64,000 nt of DNA from Arthrobacter sp. EM1. Lineage in GTDB: Bacteria; Actinomycetota; Actinomycetes; Actinomycetales; Micrococcaceae. The notes under the pieces are model-generated. The model made no database searches. It was not told the origin of the DNA and saw only the letters and a program-made list of their open reading frames with translations. The position numbers were made by a program, and so were the translations under genes. This document shows, piece by piece, positions 50,252 to 61,449 of the stretch. Each line of letters opens with the position of its first letter. The stretch's first letter is position 1. The stretch is taken from assembly GCF_029964055.1 (NCBI RefSeq), contig NZ_CP124836.1, positions 1,860,001 through 1,924,000 on the forward strand, given 5' to 3'.

Positions 50252-51618
50252 CAGGGACGGCCCGCCGATGCGGTGCCAGCGGGCTCTGCCGGCCACCGGT
50301 AGGGGGTATTGAGCTGGCCGTCCAGGACTGTGGGGTGGCCCTTGAAGAACGTCGCCACCACTTTGCCGGGAAGCTCCCGGCCGGCAAACGGTGAGTTGCG
50401 GCCCATGGTGGCCATCTTAGAAGGGTCCACGGTCCAGCGCGCAGCCGGGTCCACGAGTGTGACGTTGGCGGGTTCGCCGGCCTCCAGCGGACGGCCCTGG
50501 TCGCCAAGGCGGCCGATTGCCGCCGGGGCGCTGGAGGTGACGCGCGCGAAGTCGGCCCAGCCCATCAGCCCGGTTTCGATCATGGTGTGCTGGACAACGG
50601 ACAGCGCGGTTTCCAGCCCGGTCATGCCCATGGCCGCCTGCGCCCATTCACACTCCTTGTGTTCGCTGGGGTGCGGGGCGTGGTCGGTGCCCACAACGTC
50701 GATCGTGCCGTCGGCGAGAGCGGCGCGCAGGGCCTGGACATCGGCGCCGGTGCGCAGCGGCGGGTTGACCTTGTAGACCGGGTCGTAGCTGCGCGCTAGC
50801 TCATCGGTGAGCCAGAGGTGGTGCGGGGTGACTTCGGCCGTGACGTTCACGCCGCGGGATTTGGCCCAGCGGATGATCTCTACGGAACCTGCGGTGGAGA
50901 CGTGGCAGACGTGCAGCCTGGAGCCGACGTGCTGGGCCAGGAGGACGTCGCGGGCAATGATGCTTTCCTCGGCGACGGCGGGCCAGCCGGTGAGGCCGAG
51001 GACGGCGGAGACCTCCCCTTCGTTCATCTGGGCCCCGGCGGTGAGACGGGGTTCCTGTGCGTGCTGGGCCACGACGCCGTCGAACGCTTTGACGTATTCC
51101 AGCGCACGGCGCATCAGGACGGGGTCGTGGACACACACGCCGTCATCGGAGAAGACCCGGACGCGGGCCCGGGAGTCCGCCATCGCACCGAGCTCGGCCA
51201 GCTGCTCCCCCGCCAGGCCCACGGTGACGGCGCCCACCGGGCGGACGTCCACCCAGCCGGCGGTGCGGCCGAGGGTGAGGACCTGTTCGACGACGCCGGC
51301 AGTATCGGCCACCGGGGTGCTGTTGGCCATCGCGTGCACCGCCGTGTAGCCGCCCAGGGCCGCGGCGCGGGTGCCGGTTTCGACCGTTTCGGCGTCTTCG
51401 CGGCCGGGTTCACGCAAGTGCGTGTGGATATCCACCATGCCGGGCAGGGCCACCAGGCCGGCCGCGTTGATGACGGTCGCCCCGTCCGCTGGGAGGTTGT
51501 GCCCGCGGGCGGCAATGATTCCGTCCCGGATCAGCAGGTCTTCGGGGGCTCCGCCGAGGATGGCGGCGCCGCGGATCAGGTAGGCGCCCGCTCCGGGGTC
51601 CTGGGGTTGTGCTGCCAT
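50251..51618 (-). CDS. pyrC: Dihydroorotase
   Basis: Zinc amidohydrolase that cyclises carbamoyl aspartate to dihydroorotate. The 455-aa product has the metal motif MVDIHTHLREPG (His65, His67) and later the metal-binding Asp in DVVGTDHAPHPSEHK. Class I type, as in most Gram-positive bacteria. Start overlaps the pyrB stop by one base (TAATG). Confidence 0.97.
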   Translation of the reverse strand: MAAQPQDPGAGAYLIRGAAILGGAPEDLLIRDGIIAARGHNLPADGATVINAAGLVALPGMVDIHTHLREPGREDAETVETGTRAAALGGYTAVHAMANSTPVADTAGVVEQVLTLGRTAGWVDVRPVGAVTVGLAGEQLAELGAMADSRARVRVFSDDGVCVHDPVLMRRALEYVKAFDGVVAQHAQEPRLTAGAQMNEGEVSAVLGLTGWPAVAEESIIARDVLLAQHVGSRLHVCHVSTAGSVEIIRWAKSRGVNVTAEVTPHHLWLTDELARSYDPVYKVNPPLRTGADVQALRAALADGTIDVVGTDHAPHPSEHKECEWAQAAMGMTGLETALSVVQHTMIETGLMGWADFARVTSSAPAAIGRLGDQGRPLEAGEPANVTLVDPAARWTVDPSKMATMGRNSPFAGRELPGKVVATFFKGHPTVLDGQLNTPYRWPAEPAGTASAGRP

Positions 51619-52655
51619 TAGTGGCTCTCCTTGGGGGCGGGGGTGGAGGTGTTCTCTGCGGGGCGGATGGTGCTGGTGTGGCCTGCCGGTTCGCGGTTGT
51701 CACCTGAGAGCAGCAGATAGAGGGCTGCCATGCGGATGGACACACCGTTGCGGACCTGAGCCAGCACCGTGGAGCGGGGCGAGTCGGCCGCGGCGGAAGA
51801 GATTTCCAGCCCGCGGTTCATCGGCCCGGGGTGCATGATGATGGTGTCTTTCAGGCCCAGATGGTCGAGGGCCTGGAGGCGGTTGTCATCAAAGCCCCAG
51901 CGCCGCGAATATTCGCGGGTGCTCGGGAAGAACGACGCGTTCATCCGCTCGCCCTGGACCCGCAGCATCATCACGGCGTCAACGCCGCCGGCAAGCGTCT
52001 CGTCAAGGTCGTAGCTGACGCTGCAGGGCCATTTTTCGACGCCGATCGGCAGCAGCGTCGGCGGGGCAACCAGGGTGACCTCGGCGCCGAGGGTGCGCAG
52101 CAACCAGACGTTGGAACGCGCCACCCGGGAGTGCAGCACGTCGCCGGCAATCGCTACCCGCATGCCGGCGAGGTCCGCACCCGCGGACGGGGTTCCGGCC
52201 AGCCGTGACCAGTGCCGGCGCATGGTGAAGGCGTCCAGCAGCGCCTGGGTGGGGTGTTCGTGGGTGCCGTCGCCGGCGTTGATTACGGCGGCGTCGATCC
52301 AGTCGGTGGCGGCGAGGCGGTGCGGGGCACCGGAGGCCCAGTGCCGGATAACGACGGCGTCGGCGCCCATCGCAGCGAGTGTCTGGGCGGTGTCCTTGAG
52401 GGATTCGCCTTTGGAGACGGAGGAACCCTTCGCAGCGAAGTTGATGACGTCGGCGGAGAGCCGTTTGGCGGCGGCCTCGAAGGAGATCCGGGTGCGCGTT
52501 GAGTCCTCGAAGAACAGGTTCACGACGGTCCGGCCGCGCAGGGTGGGAAGCTTTTTCACCTCACGCTCCCCCACCGCGGCCATTTCCTCGGCGGTGTCGA
52601 GGATCCGGACCGCGTTGGACAGGCTCAGGTCCTCGGTGGAGAGCAGGTGCTTCAT
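51618..52655 (-). CDS. pyrB: Aspartate carbamoyltransferase, catalytic subunit
   Basis: Joins carbamoyl phosphate and aspartate. The 345-aa product has the carbamoyl-phosphate loop [13 protein letters not shown] (STRTR at 52-56) and the aspartate-site [12 protein letters not shown]. No regulatory chain (pyrI) is present, as in other Gram-positives. Overlaps pyrR by 4 nt at its start and pyrC by 1 nt at its end. Confidence 0.97.
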   Translation of the reverse strand: MKHLLSTEDLSLSNAVRILDTAEEMAAVGEREVKKLPTLRGRTVVNLFFEDSTRTRISFEAAAKRLSADVINFAAKGSSVSKGESLKDTAQTLAAMGADAVVIRHWASGAPHRLAATDWIDAAVINAGDGTHEHPTQALLDAFTMRRHWSRLAGTPSAGADLAGMRVAIAGDVLHSRVARSNVWLLRTLGAEVTLVAPPTLLPIGVEKWPCSVSYDLDETLAGGVDAVMMLRVQGERMNASFFPSTREYSRRWGFDDNRLQALDHLGLKDTIIMHPGPMNRGLEISSAAADSPRSTVLAQVRNGVSIRMAALYLLLSGDNREPAGHTSTIRPAENTSTPAPKESH

Positions 52656-53251
52656 GCGGCGGCCTCGATAACCACTTCGTTGACCGGTACGCCGTCGACC
52701 GAGTCGGTCTCCGCCAGCCGGACCCGGACCTTTTCGGAAGAGGACGTGGGGAGGTTTTTGCCCACATGGTCCGCGCGGATGGGCAACTCCCGGTGGCCGC
52801 GGTCAATCAGCACTGCAAGGCGCACGATCCGTGGCCGGCCCAGGTCGATGATCGCGTCGAGGGCCGCCCGGATGGTCCGGCCGGAGTACAGGACGTCGTC
52901 GATCAGGACAACTACCTTGTTGTCGATGCCGGTGCGGGGAAGCTGGGTGGGGTACGGCGGCCGCAGTCCCTGGTGGGAGAGATCGTCGCGGAACATTGTC
53001 ACATCCAGCTGGCCGACAATCGCCGCGGGGTCCACGGTCGGATCTGCGGCGGCAATCTTGGCGGCGAGCCGGACGGCGAGCGGGTAGCCCCGGCGCGGGA
53101 TGCCCAGCAGGACCAGATCCTGGGAGCCTTTGTTGGACTCGAGAATTTCATGGGCGATACGAGTGAGTGCACGGTCTATATCCGCCTGGCTCAGCACTAC
53201 GCGGGCGAGTGCAGCCTTGGCCGGAACCGGTGCTTCTGGAACAGAAGTCAA
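52652..53251 (-). CDS. pyrR: PyrR: pyr operon RNA-binding regulator/uracil phosphoribosyltransferase
   Basis: Binds pyr mRNA when UMP is high, and shares the fold of phosphoribosyltransferases. The 199-aa product has the PRPP-binding loop [18 protein letters not shown] at about 113-130. I chose TTG 53251: GGGGAG lies 7 nt upstream. The in-frame GTG at 53278 falls inside the PyrR-binding-loop match at 53270-53285, which argues against it. First gene of pyrRBC-orf-carAB-pyrF. Confidence 0.95.
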   Translation of the reverse strand: MTSVPEAPVPAKAALARVVLSQADIDRALTRIAHEILESNKGSQDLVLLGIPRRGYPLAVRLAAKIAAADPTVDPAAIVGQLDVTMFRDDLSHQGLRPPYPTQLPRTGIDNKVVVLIDDVLYSGRTIRAALDAIIDLGRPRIVRLAVLIDRGHRELPIRADHVGKNLPTSSSEKVRVRLAETDSVDGVPVNEVVIEAAA

Positions 53252-53269
53252 CGCTCGTCTCCCCTTTCC

Positions 53270-53285
53270 CCGCCTCACGGGACGG
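53270..53285 (-). promoter_or_regulatory. PyrR-binding loop next to the pyrR ribosome site
   Basis: The transcript reads CCGTCCCGTGAGGCGG: a CCG/CGG lower stem with a terminal CCGUGA fitting the CNGNGA hexaloop, inside the UCC-n-G-n-GAGG consensus bound by PyrR. It ends at the edge of the GGGAAAGGGGAG ribosome site of pyrR, so PyrR binding could block translation, the mode reported for mycobacterial pyrR. Confidence 0.8.
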
Positions 53286-53680
53286 AATTAAAAAAGGATG
53301 GTTTGCGCTCCTAAATTACCACAGCACCCCGACGGCGCCGACGCCGGGGGCCTGCGATTCAGCTCACACGCACATGGGCTCGAGTCCATAAGAACAAATG
53401 ATCCACCGCCGGAGCACCACCGCTCCGGCGGACTCCCGGGCGGTCCGCGGCCGCGGCCCCGGCAGGCCAATCCGACGTGGCTCGGACATGTCCGGCCGGA
53501 GTATTACCGGCCGGCCCCGGCAGCGGATCCTCAGGGGCTGCGATGCGCCCGTACACCACCTCGACGGGCACCATCAACCCGCCGAGACTGCCCCCTCCCG
53601 GACGCCGTCGCCGGCTGCCTGGAGAACACCAAAGAACCCCGCCCGGGATGATCCGGACGGGGTTATTGTGAGCTTCGGGG
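53286..53680. other. Gap between nusB and pyrR with several hairpins
   Basis: No gene supported. It carries hairpins at 53406-53431 (10-bp CCGCCGGAGC), 53471-53486 (TCCGA/TCGGA), a GGACATGTCC palindrome at 53484-53493, and 53492-53514 (CCGGCCGG arms with a 7-nt AT-rich loop), plus the nusB terminator at 53631-53664. The pyr promoter must lie in the left part; I cannot fix its hexamers. Confidence 0.65.
53631..53664 (-). terminator. Intrinsic terminator after nusB
   Basis: On the transcribed strand AACCCCG...CGGGGTT with inner CCGG pairs is followed by CTTT. It starts 17 nt after the nusB stop and separates the efp-nusB transcript from pyr. Confidence 0.75.
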
Positions 53681-54091
53681 TCAGGCGAGCAGCGAAGGCT
53701 TCAGCTGCTGCAGCCGGCCCAGCAGGCCGTTGATAAACGACGGCGACTCGTCGGTGGAGAGGGTCTTGGCCAGGGCCACGGCCTCGCTGACGGCAACGCC
53801 GTCGGGCACGTCGTCGTTGTACAGCAGCTCCCAGGTGCCGATCCGCAGGATGATGCGGTCCACGGACGGCATACGTTCCAGCGTCCACCCCTGCGAATAG
53901 GTTTCCAGGAATTCGTCGATCGCAGCCTGGTGGGAGACCACACCCTCGACGATTTCGAGGGTGTACGGGTTAACGATCTGGTCCGTCTGCTCCCGCCGGG
54001 ACTTCAGCACATCGAACGCTGACACGGAACGTTGTTCCGCCTCAAAGAGCACATCCAGGGCCCGGTTGCGGGCCTTACCGCGGGCACTCAC
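53681..54091 (-). CDS. nusB: Transcription antitermination factor NusB
   Basis: Binds boxA RNA with NusE to support rRNA antitermination. The 136-aa helical product begins with the family SARGKARNRALDVLFEAEQ and has LERMPSVDRIILRIGTWELL and VAVSEAVALAKTLSTDESPS near the C-terminus. It overlaps efp by 1 nt, so the two are coupled. Confidence 0.97.
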   Translation of the reverse strand: MSARGKARNRALDVLFEAEQRSVSAFDVLKSRREQTDQIVNPYTLEIVEGVVSHQAAIDEFLETYSQGWTLERMPSVDRIILRIGTWELLYNDDVPDGVAVSEAVALAKTLSTDESPSFINGLLGRLQQLKPSLLA

Positions 54092-54654
54092 TAGTCGTTA
54101 ACCCGCCCGAGGTAGTTTCCGTCACGGGTATCAACTTTGACCTTGGTGTTGTTCTCGACGAACAACGGCACCTGGATCTCGTAGCCGGTCTCAAGGGTGG
54201 CGGGCTTGGTGCCGGCCGAGGAGCGGTCGCCCTGAAGGCCCGGTTCCGTGTAGGTGATTTCCAGTACCACGCTGGGCGGCAGCTCGATGTACAGCGGGTT
54301 GCCCTCATGGATGGCAATGCTGACCTTCTGGTTCTCGAGCATAAAGTTGGTGGCGTCCCCGACGGTTGCCCCCGAAACGGTGAGCTGGTCGAAATCGGCC
54401 GTGTCCATAAACACGAAGTCCGCGCCGTCCTGGTACAGGTACTGGTAGTCACGGCGGTCTACCGTTGCGGTCTCGATCTTCAGTCCGGCGTTGAAGGTCT
54501 TGTCCACGACCTTGCCGGACATCACGTTGCGCATCTTTGTGCGGACGAACGCGCCACCCTTACCGGGTTTGACGTGCTGGAACTCGATGATGTTCCAGAG
54601 CTGGCCCTCAAGTTTGAGGACGGTTCCGTTCTTGATGTCGTTAGTGGTTGCCAC
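54091..54654 (-). CDS. efp: Elongation factor P
   Basis: Helps ribosomes through polyproline stretches. The 187-aa product has the tip loop [12 protein letters not shown] with Lys32 in the modified-lysine position. No EpmA/EpmB/EarP genes are in the window, so any modification is unknown. It ends one base into nusB and follows the TPR gene after a 180-nt gap that likely holds a promoter. Confidence 0.98.
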   Translation of the reverse strand: MATTNDIKNGTVLKLEGQLWNIIEFQHVKPGKGGAFVRTKMRNVMSGKVVDKTFNAGLKIETATVDRRDYQYLYQDGADFVFMDTADFDQLTVSGATVGDATNFMLENQKVSIAIHEGNPLYIELPPSVVLEITYTEPGLQGDRSSAGTKPATLETGYEIQVPLFVENNTKVKVDTRDGNYLGRVND

Positions 54655-54834
54655 TGTATCCTCTGGTTTCTCTTCTGACGGCTTCTAGCTGCCAGCCGGT
54701 TATGCCAGGCAAGCATGCCAAATGGCCCGCCAGCGCGTATTTATCAAAAATCCAAAAACCATTCTACCGGTTTTGTCTGCCCGCTGCCGGACGGGTGCGG
54801 CCGGAAGCTGCACGCAGGCCCGCGCGGACCCGCG
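54655..54834. other. efp upstream gap
   Basis: 180 nt without a credible gene. It contains an AT-richer patch around 54735-54770 that could house the efp promoter; I see no strong hairpin. Confidence 0.5.
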
Positions 54835-55352
54835 TCAAGAGTCGAGATCCAGCACGTACCGGGCGCGTTGCAGAGCCACCGTGGAGGCGTAGATCAGTGC
54901 CGCGTCGGCAGACCCGGCCACACGCAGGTCCAGCGCTTTGGCGAAGCTTTCGACGGCGGCGCCGACGTTGCCGCTGGCAAAGTGGGACCGTCCGAGGTGC
55001 TGGCGGATGACCGCCTCGTCCGGTGTGCCGCGGGTCTCCGCCAGCAGCTGATCAAACAGCTCAACGGCCCGGTCAAGCCGGTTGGAAACCCGCAGTACGT
55101 CGGCTTCGAAGATGCGCAGGCGCAACGAGCCAGGGTCACTGTAGCGGGCTTCGGCGAGCAACTCTGCAGCCTCGGCCGGGTGCCCTTCGACCAGACGCAC
55201 AAAGATCAGGTCCCCCGGGTCCGTCGATGCTGCAAGCGCTTCGGCGACGGCATCCTCATTGACGATTTGCGGGACCAGGCTGTCCGGGTTGATCTTGATC
55301 CCGGGGAACCCTGCAGCGGGCCAGTCGCTGGTACCGCCTGGGAGGAATGCCA

Positions 55353-55353
<1 letters not shown>
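54835..55353 (-). CDS. Tetratricopeptide-repeat-like protein
   Basis: 172-aa helical protein. From about residue 45 the sequence shows paired helices with TPR-like spacing (HPAEAAELLAEARYSDPGSL, NRLDRAVELFDQLLAET, GNVGAAVESFAKALDL). The N-terminal part (WPAAGFPGIKINPDSLVP) is conserved-looking and not TPR. No signal peptide. It starts just before the end of aroB (1-nt overlap). The role is unknown; TPRs usually mediate protein contacts. Confidence 0.85.
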
Positions 55354-57045
<1,692 letters not shown>

Positions 57046-57046
<1 letters not shown>

Positions 57047-58245
57047 TATCGGCCGATCGAGTCCAGGGACGCCGGAATGTTGTCCAGGTAACCCTTGATG
57101 TTTCGGGCGGTTTCCTGCACGGAGTCGCCGCCGAACTTTTCCACAACCGCCTCGGCCAGGACAAGCGCGACCATGGCTTCGGCGACGACGCCCGCTGCGG
57201 GAACCGCACAGACGTCGGAGCGCTGGTGATGGGCCCTGGCGGCCTCGCCAGTACTCACATCGACGGTCCTGAGGGCTCGGGGCACCGTGGCGATGGGCTT
57301 CATCGCGGCGCGCACCCGCAGCACGTCGCCGATGCTCATTCCGCCTTCAATGCCGCCGGCGCGGTTTGAGGTGCGCACGATCCTGCCGTCGGCGTCCTTA
57401 ACAATCTCGTCGTGGGCAGCCGAGCCGCGGCGTGACGCGGTGAGGAAGCCGTCACCGACTTCAACGCCCTTGATGGCCTGGATGCCCATCAGGGCTGCCG
57501 CCAGCCGTGAATCGAGGCGGCGGTCCCAATGGACGTAGCTGCCAAGTCCCGGCGGAAGCCCGTAAGCGAGGACCTCGACGATACCGCCGAGCGTTTCGCC
57601 TTCCTTGTGTGCGATGTCGACCTCGGCGACCATGGCGTCGGAGGTTTCGCGGTCGAAGCAGCGCAGCGGATCGGCGTCGAGTGCCAGCACGTTCTCCGGG
57701 ACCGGGAGCGGCCGCCCTTCCGGCACGGCCGTCGTGGCGATCGACACGGTGTGGGAGACAAGTTCGATGCCGAGCTGCTTGAGGAATCCGGAGGCGACGG
57801 CGCCCAGGGCGACGCGCGTAGCCGTTTCGCGGGCACTGGCGCGCTCCAGCACGGGCCGCGCCTCGTCAAAGCCGTACTTCTGCATACCGGTGAAGTCCGC
57901 GTGCCCGGGCCGCGGACGGGTCAGCGGCGCATTGCGGGCCTGGTCGGCCAGGATTTCCGGGTCCACGGGGTCAGCAGACATGATCTGCTCCCATTTGGGC
58001 CACTCGGTGTTGCCGATCTGGATGGCGACGGGACCACCTTGGGTGATGCCATGGCGGACGCCGCCGAGGATTGTCACAACGTCCTGCTCGAACTTCATCC
58101 GTGCGCCACGGCCGTAGCCCAGCCGGCGCCGGGCCAGCGAATCAGCGATCCGTTCGCTGGTGAGCTCCACACCAGCGGGTACGCCTTCAATAATTCCGAC
58201 CAGGGCCGGCCCATGGGATTCTCCGGCAGTCAACCAACGCAACAT
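57046..58245 (-). CDS. aroC: Chorismate synthase
   Basis: Makes chorismate from EPSP using reduced FMN. The 399-aa product starts [20 protein letters not shown] and has [33 protein letters not shown] and [17 protein letters not shown] 58245 has AGGATGG about 5 nt upstream and fits the family N-terminus; ATG 58254 adds three residues. Preceded by aroE with a 26-nt gap. Confidence 0.97.
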
Positions 58246-58271
58246 AAAATCCATCCTGCCATGTAAGGCGG

Positions 58272-59186
58272 TTAGAACACCCGTCGGGGTGCCCCGACTG
58301 CGTCACACATCACATCTATGACTTCCGCCGGGACTGCCTCGTGCAGGCCGGTGAAATGCCGGACCTGTTCCACGGCCTGGTAGATCAGCATTTCCAGGCC
58401 GGGAACCACCACACCGCCGGCCTTCAGCCAGGCGGCAGCGATCCGGCTGGGCCAGGGTTCATATGCGACGTCCAGCAACACACCCGGGCGGACCTCTCCG
58501 GCCGGCCCTCCGGACCCTTGCGCGAACAACCGTGCCAACTCCTCGGCCAGCGGATCGGCGGCCCGCGGGGGCAGCGTGGAAATCACGACGTCGGCCCGGG
58601 CCAGGGCGGCAGACGCGCCCTCCAGGGGCCGGACCCGCACGGGCAGGCCAAGTGCCGCAGCTGCCGCGCGTGCCTCCCGCGCGCGGGTGATGTCGCGGAC
58701 GAAAATGTCGGCTGCTGGCGCGTCCAGCTCCTTCAGCGCTGCGATGGCAGCGGCTGCGGTTCCACCGCCGCCCAAGACGGCGGCAGCGGGCGCCGAGGCG
58801 GCACCTGCATGGCGGAGTGCGTTTACGATTCCGGCGACGTCGGTGTTGTAGCCGACCAAACGGATGGGAGCGGCGCCCGTTCCCGCGGCCGGCCGTTCGA
58901 ACGCGACCGTGTTCACCACCCCGAGCTCGCGGGCCACGCCTCGAACCTCATCCACTTCGCCGACCATGGCTGACTTCAGCGGCATGGTGACGGACAGCCC
59001 GTGCCAGCTCGGCCCCAGCTGCACGTCCTTCCTGACCCGGGCCATAAAGGCCGGCAGCCCGGCTTCGGTCACATCGATCGCCGAATAGTCCAGCTCCACA
59101 CCCAGGCGGGCGTAGGCGGCCCGGTGCAGGGCCGGAGACTTCGAATGGCTGATCGGGTGCCCAAGCACGGCAGCCCTGCCGGTCAT
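58272..59186 (-). CDS. aroE: Shikimate dehydrogenase
   Basis: Reduces 3-dehydroshikimate to shikimate with NADPH. The 304-aa product has the substrate motif HSKSPALH (14-21), catalytic Lys71 in SVTMPLK, Asp116 in GYNTDVAG, and the Rossmann loop [12 protein letters not shown]. It overlaps the end of mltG by 4 nt. It reads straight into aroC. Confidence 0.95.
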   Translation of the reverse strand: MTGRAAVLGHPISHSKSPALHRAAYARLGVELDYSAIDVTEAGLPAFMARVRKDVQLGPSWHGLSVTMPLKSAMVGEVDEVRGVARELGVVNTVAFERPAAGTGAAPIRLVGYNTDVAGIVNALRHAGAASAPAAAVLGGGGTAAAAIAALKELDAPAADIFVRDITRAREARAAAAALGLPVRVRPLEGASAALARADVVISTLPPRAADPLAEELARLFAQGSGGPAGEVRPGVLLDVAYEPWPSRIAAAWLKAGGVVVPGLEMLIYQAVEQVRHFTGLHEAVPAEVIDVMCDAVGAPRRVF

Positions 59187-60844
59187 ACGCAGCGTCCGGC
59201 GTTTGCCTCACACCAAGCGTTGTATTTGGCCACGTAGGTGTTGTGCTCCGCGAGCGTCTTGGAGAAGCGTGTCTCCTTGGTGTCCAGGTTGATGGTCACC
59301 CAGTAGAGGTAATCGTTGGTCTTGGGCTTTGCCGCAGCGTCAATCGCCGTTCGGCCCGGCGATCCGATGGGTCCGACCGGCAGGCCCTGGTTGGCGTAGG
59401 TGTTATACGGGTTGGACTTGTCCGCCTTCTGGTCCTCGTCGATGTGGAAACTTTTGATGCCGAGGCCGTAGGTTACGGTGGCGTCCGACTGGATCAGCCC
59501 GTTGGTCTCCGTGTTATTGGGCTTGAGGCGGTTATAGATCGCGCCTGCCACATCGCCGTATTCGGCCTGGCCGCCCTCGGCCTGGACAATGCTGGCGACC
59601 GTCACAACGTCGTACTGCTTGGCCGGATCGGTGACGCCTTGGGACGTGAGCTCATCCAGGGTGGTGGTCACGAGCTTTTGCACCACATCCTTGGCCGGGG
59701 TGCCGATCGGGAACCGGTATTCGCCCGGGGCGAGGAAACCCTCGAGGGTCTTAGCCCTGGCCGGCACCCCGAACTGGGCTGGCGATGCGTTGAGTGCCTT
59801 GAGCTCGGATACCGGCACTCCGGTACCTTCGGAGATGGCTTGGAGGGAGTCACCGATGCGGAGCCCGGCGCTGAGCGCAAAGTACATCACCTTGCTTTGG
59901 TCCTTGTTCAGCAGGACAGCGACGGCGTCCGAGTTCTTCATTTCGTTGCGCATGCTGAAGTCGCCCGGGGCCAGCGCACCGCCGGAGGCCACAAAGTCGC
60001 GCAGGAAACTGTCGGCGTTCGCCACGACCTTCTTGTCCTGCAGCTCGGTCGCTACGGACTTGGGTCCGGCGCCCGGCGGCACGGTAATCATGACCTCACC
60101 GGTTCCGGGCCCCGGGTAATCAGCCACGGTGTCCGCGCCCAGAAGCGGCTTCAGGAACTGCGCGCCCACAGCAATCGCCACCACAAAAACAGCCAGGGTC
60201 AGCAGCAAGGCAAGGAAGCGGCGCCGGCGGCGGACCTTCTTGGACGGACCCTTGGACGTGCGGATGGCGGCTCCTCCGGCCAACACAACGTGGCCGTCTT
60301 CCTCGTGGTGATGGTCGTCGTTGAACGTGTACGCGTCGGGGTGGCCGTCCTGGGTCACCCCGTCAGGGTGCGGTTCGTCGCCGGGATGAAGGTCGGAATC
60401 ATGGAAGACGGTGTCCGCATCTGCCACAGTTCCGGCGTACTCGTGTACGGGAACCTCCGGATCCACGGGATGGACATGCTCCACGGGAACCTCTGGAACC
60501 TCTGGATCCACGGGATGGACATGGTCCACGGGAACCTCTGGAACCTCCGGATCCACGGGCAGTTCGTGGACGGTCGGGGCTGCGGCCGGCGGCTCCGGCG
60601 CCTCGTCCGCCTGGCTCAGCCCGCGATTACCTACCGCGTCGTCGCCGGTTTCGGGGACGGATCGGTTGTCGGCGCCGGGTGCTGCCGCAGGGGTTTCCTC
60701 GCCGGTTTCGAACGCCTGCGGCGGGACGACGTTGTGCCCCTCGGGCGCCTGGACCTTCTCCTGGGCCCTCAGCTCCCTGCGTGTCAGCGGTCGGCCGGTG
60801 CCGAAGGCAGCACCGGAGGAGTCGTCACTGTTGACCGGGCTCAC
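59183..60844 (-). CDS. mltG: Endolytic transglycosylase MltG with a long repetitive N-terminus
   Basis: Membrane-bound YceG-like lytic transglycosylase thought to release growing glycan strands. The 553-aa product has a hydrophilic cytoplasmic N-terminus of about 205 residues, a basic stretch, a membrane span at 210-231, then the YceG domain with a LysM-like part and catalytic Glu423 in ASIVQAEGGQAEYG. The N-terminus carries tandem 15-residue repeats VDPEVPEVPVDHVHP (97-136), encoded by a 45-nt tandem repeat. GTG 60844 has GGAAGG 5 nt upstream. It overlaps ruvX by 20 nt. Confidence 0.94.
   Translation of the reverse strand: MSPVNSDDSSGAAFGTGRPLTRRELRAQEKVQAPEGHNVVPPQAFETGEETPAAAPGADNRSVPETGDDAVGNRGLSQADEAPEPPAAAPTVHELPVDPEVPEVPVDHVHPVDPEVPEVPVEHVHPVDPEVPVHEYAGTVADADTVFHDSDLHPGDEPHPDGVTQDGHPDAYTFNDDHHHEEDGHVVLAGGAAIRTSKGPSKKVRRRRRFLALLLTLAVFVVAIAVGAQFLKPLLGADTVADYPGPGTGEVMITVPPGAGPKSVATELQDKKVVANADSFLRDFVASGGALAPGDFSMRNEMKNSDAVAVLLNKDQSKVMYFALSAGLRIGDSLQAISEGTGVPVSELKALNASPAQFGVPARAKTLEGFLAPGEYRFPIGTPAKDVVQKLVTTTLDELTSQGVTDPAKQYDVVTVASIVQAEGGQAEYGDVAGAIYNRLKPNNTETNGLIQSDATVTYGLGIKSFHIDEDQKADKSNPYNTYANQGLPVGPIGSPGRTAIDAAAKPKTNDYLYWVTINLDTKETRFSKTLAEHNTYVAKYNAWCEANAGRCV
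60437..60556. repeat. 45-nt tandem repeat inside mltG
   Basis: Two full and one partial copies of a 45-nt unit coding VDPEVPEVPV(D/E)HVHP. Copies are nearly identical, so length may vary between strains without breaking the frame. Confidence 0.8.
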
Positions 60845-61439
60845 TGTAGCCTTCCATTTTGGGCAGAATGCGTAGTGCAGAATGCTCGTCTTGTGCCGGA
60901 CTGGCCTGTGGACCATCCCCGGTCGGCCCCGGCGCGGACTCCGCGTATACGCGGAGTCCGACCTCCGTCCCCCTGGCCTTTTGCATATCGATCGCGTGTT
61001 GCAGGATACCTGCGGCCGCAACCTGATCAACTACCTTACGGTGATCCCGGCTGCTCATGCCAGCTTCGTGCAGGTGCCGGTGCGCAGATACTGTGCTCAG
61101 CCGCTCGTCCACCAGCCGAACCGGCACCCCGGAACCTGACTCCCCCAGTTTACCCGCCAGTAGCTTTGCATAGTCAGTCGCCATCCGGGCGGAGGCGTGC
61201 TCCTCACCCTTCATGGTCCTCGGCAGGCCGACAAAAATCTCCACAACGGCGAGTTCCAGGGCCAGTTCCGCCAGGATCCGCACGTCCGTATTCTTCTTCG
61301 CGTTCCGTTCCAGGGTGCGCAACGGCGTGGCCAGGATGCCGTCACGGTCACAGACAGCCACACCAACCCGGACGGTCCCGACGTCTACCCCGAGCTTTAC
61401 GCCGATTGGGTAGCCGCCGGGCACAGCAGTTTCGTTCAC
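60825..61439 (-). CDS. ruvX: Holliday junction resolvase-like RuvX (YqgF)
   Basis: RNase H-fold protein that acts in 16S rRNA 5' maturation in E. coli and resembles Holliday-junction nucleases. The 204-aa product has GVDVGTVRVGVAVCD (Asp19), VGLPRTMKGEEHASA and RLVDERLSTV with conserved acidic residues. A C-terminal tail of about 40 residues is extra. GTG 61439 has GGAAAA 6 nt upstream; the open frame to 61619 runs back through alaS and is rejected. Confidence 0.95.
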   Translation of the reverse strand: MNETAVPGGYPIGVKLGVDVGTVRVGVAVCDRDGILATPLRTLERNAKKNTDVRILAELALELAVVEIFVGLPRTMKGEEHASARMATDYAKLLAGKLGESGSGVPVRLVDERLSTVSAHRHLHEAGMSSRDHRKVVDQVAAAGILQHAIDMQKARGTEVGLRVYAESAPGPTGDGPQASPAQDEHSALRILPKMEGYSEPGQQ

Positions 61440-61449
61440 GGCTTTTCCA

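Noticed and set aside
53252..53278. GTG at 53278 as the pyrR start
   Set aside because: It lies in the PyrR-binding-loop match and has no ribosome site; TTG 53251 has GGGGAG at proper spacing.
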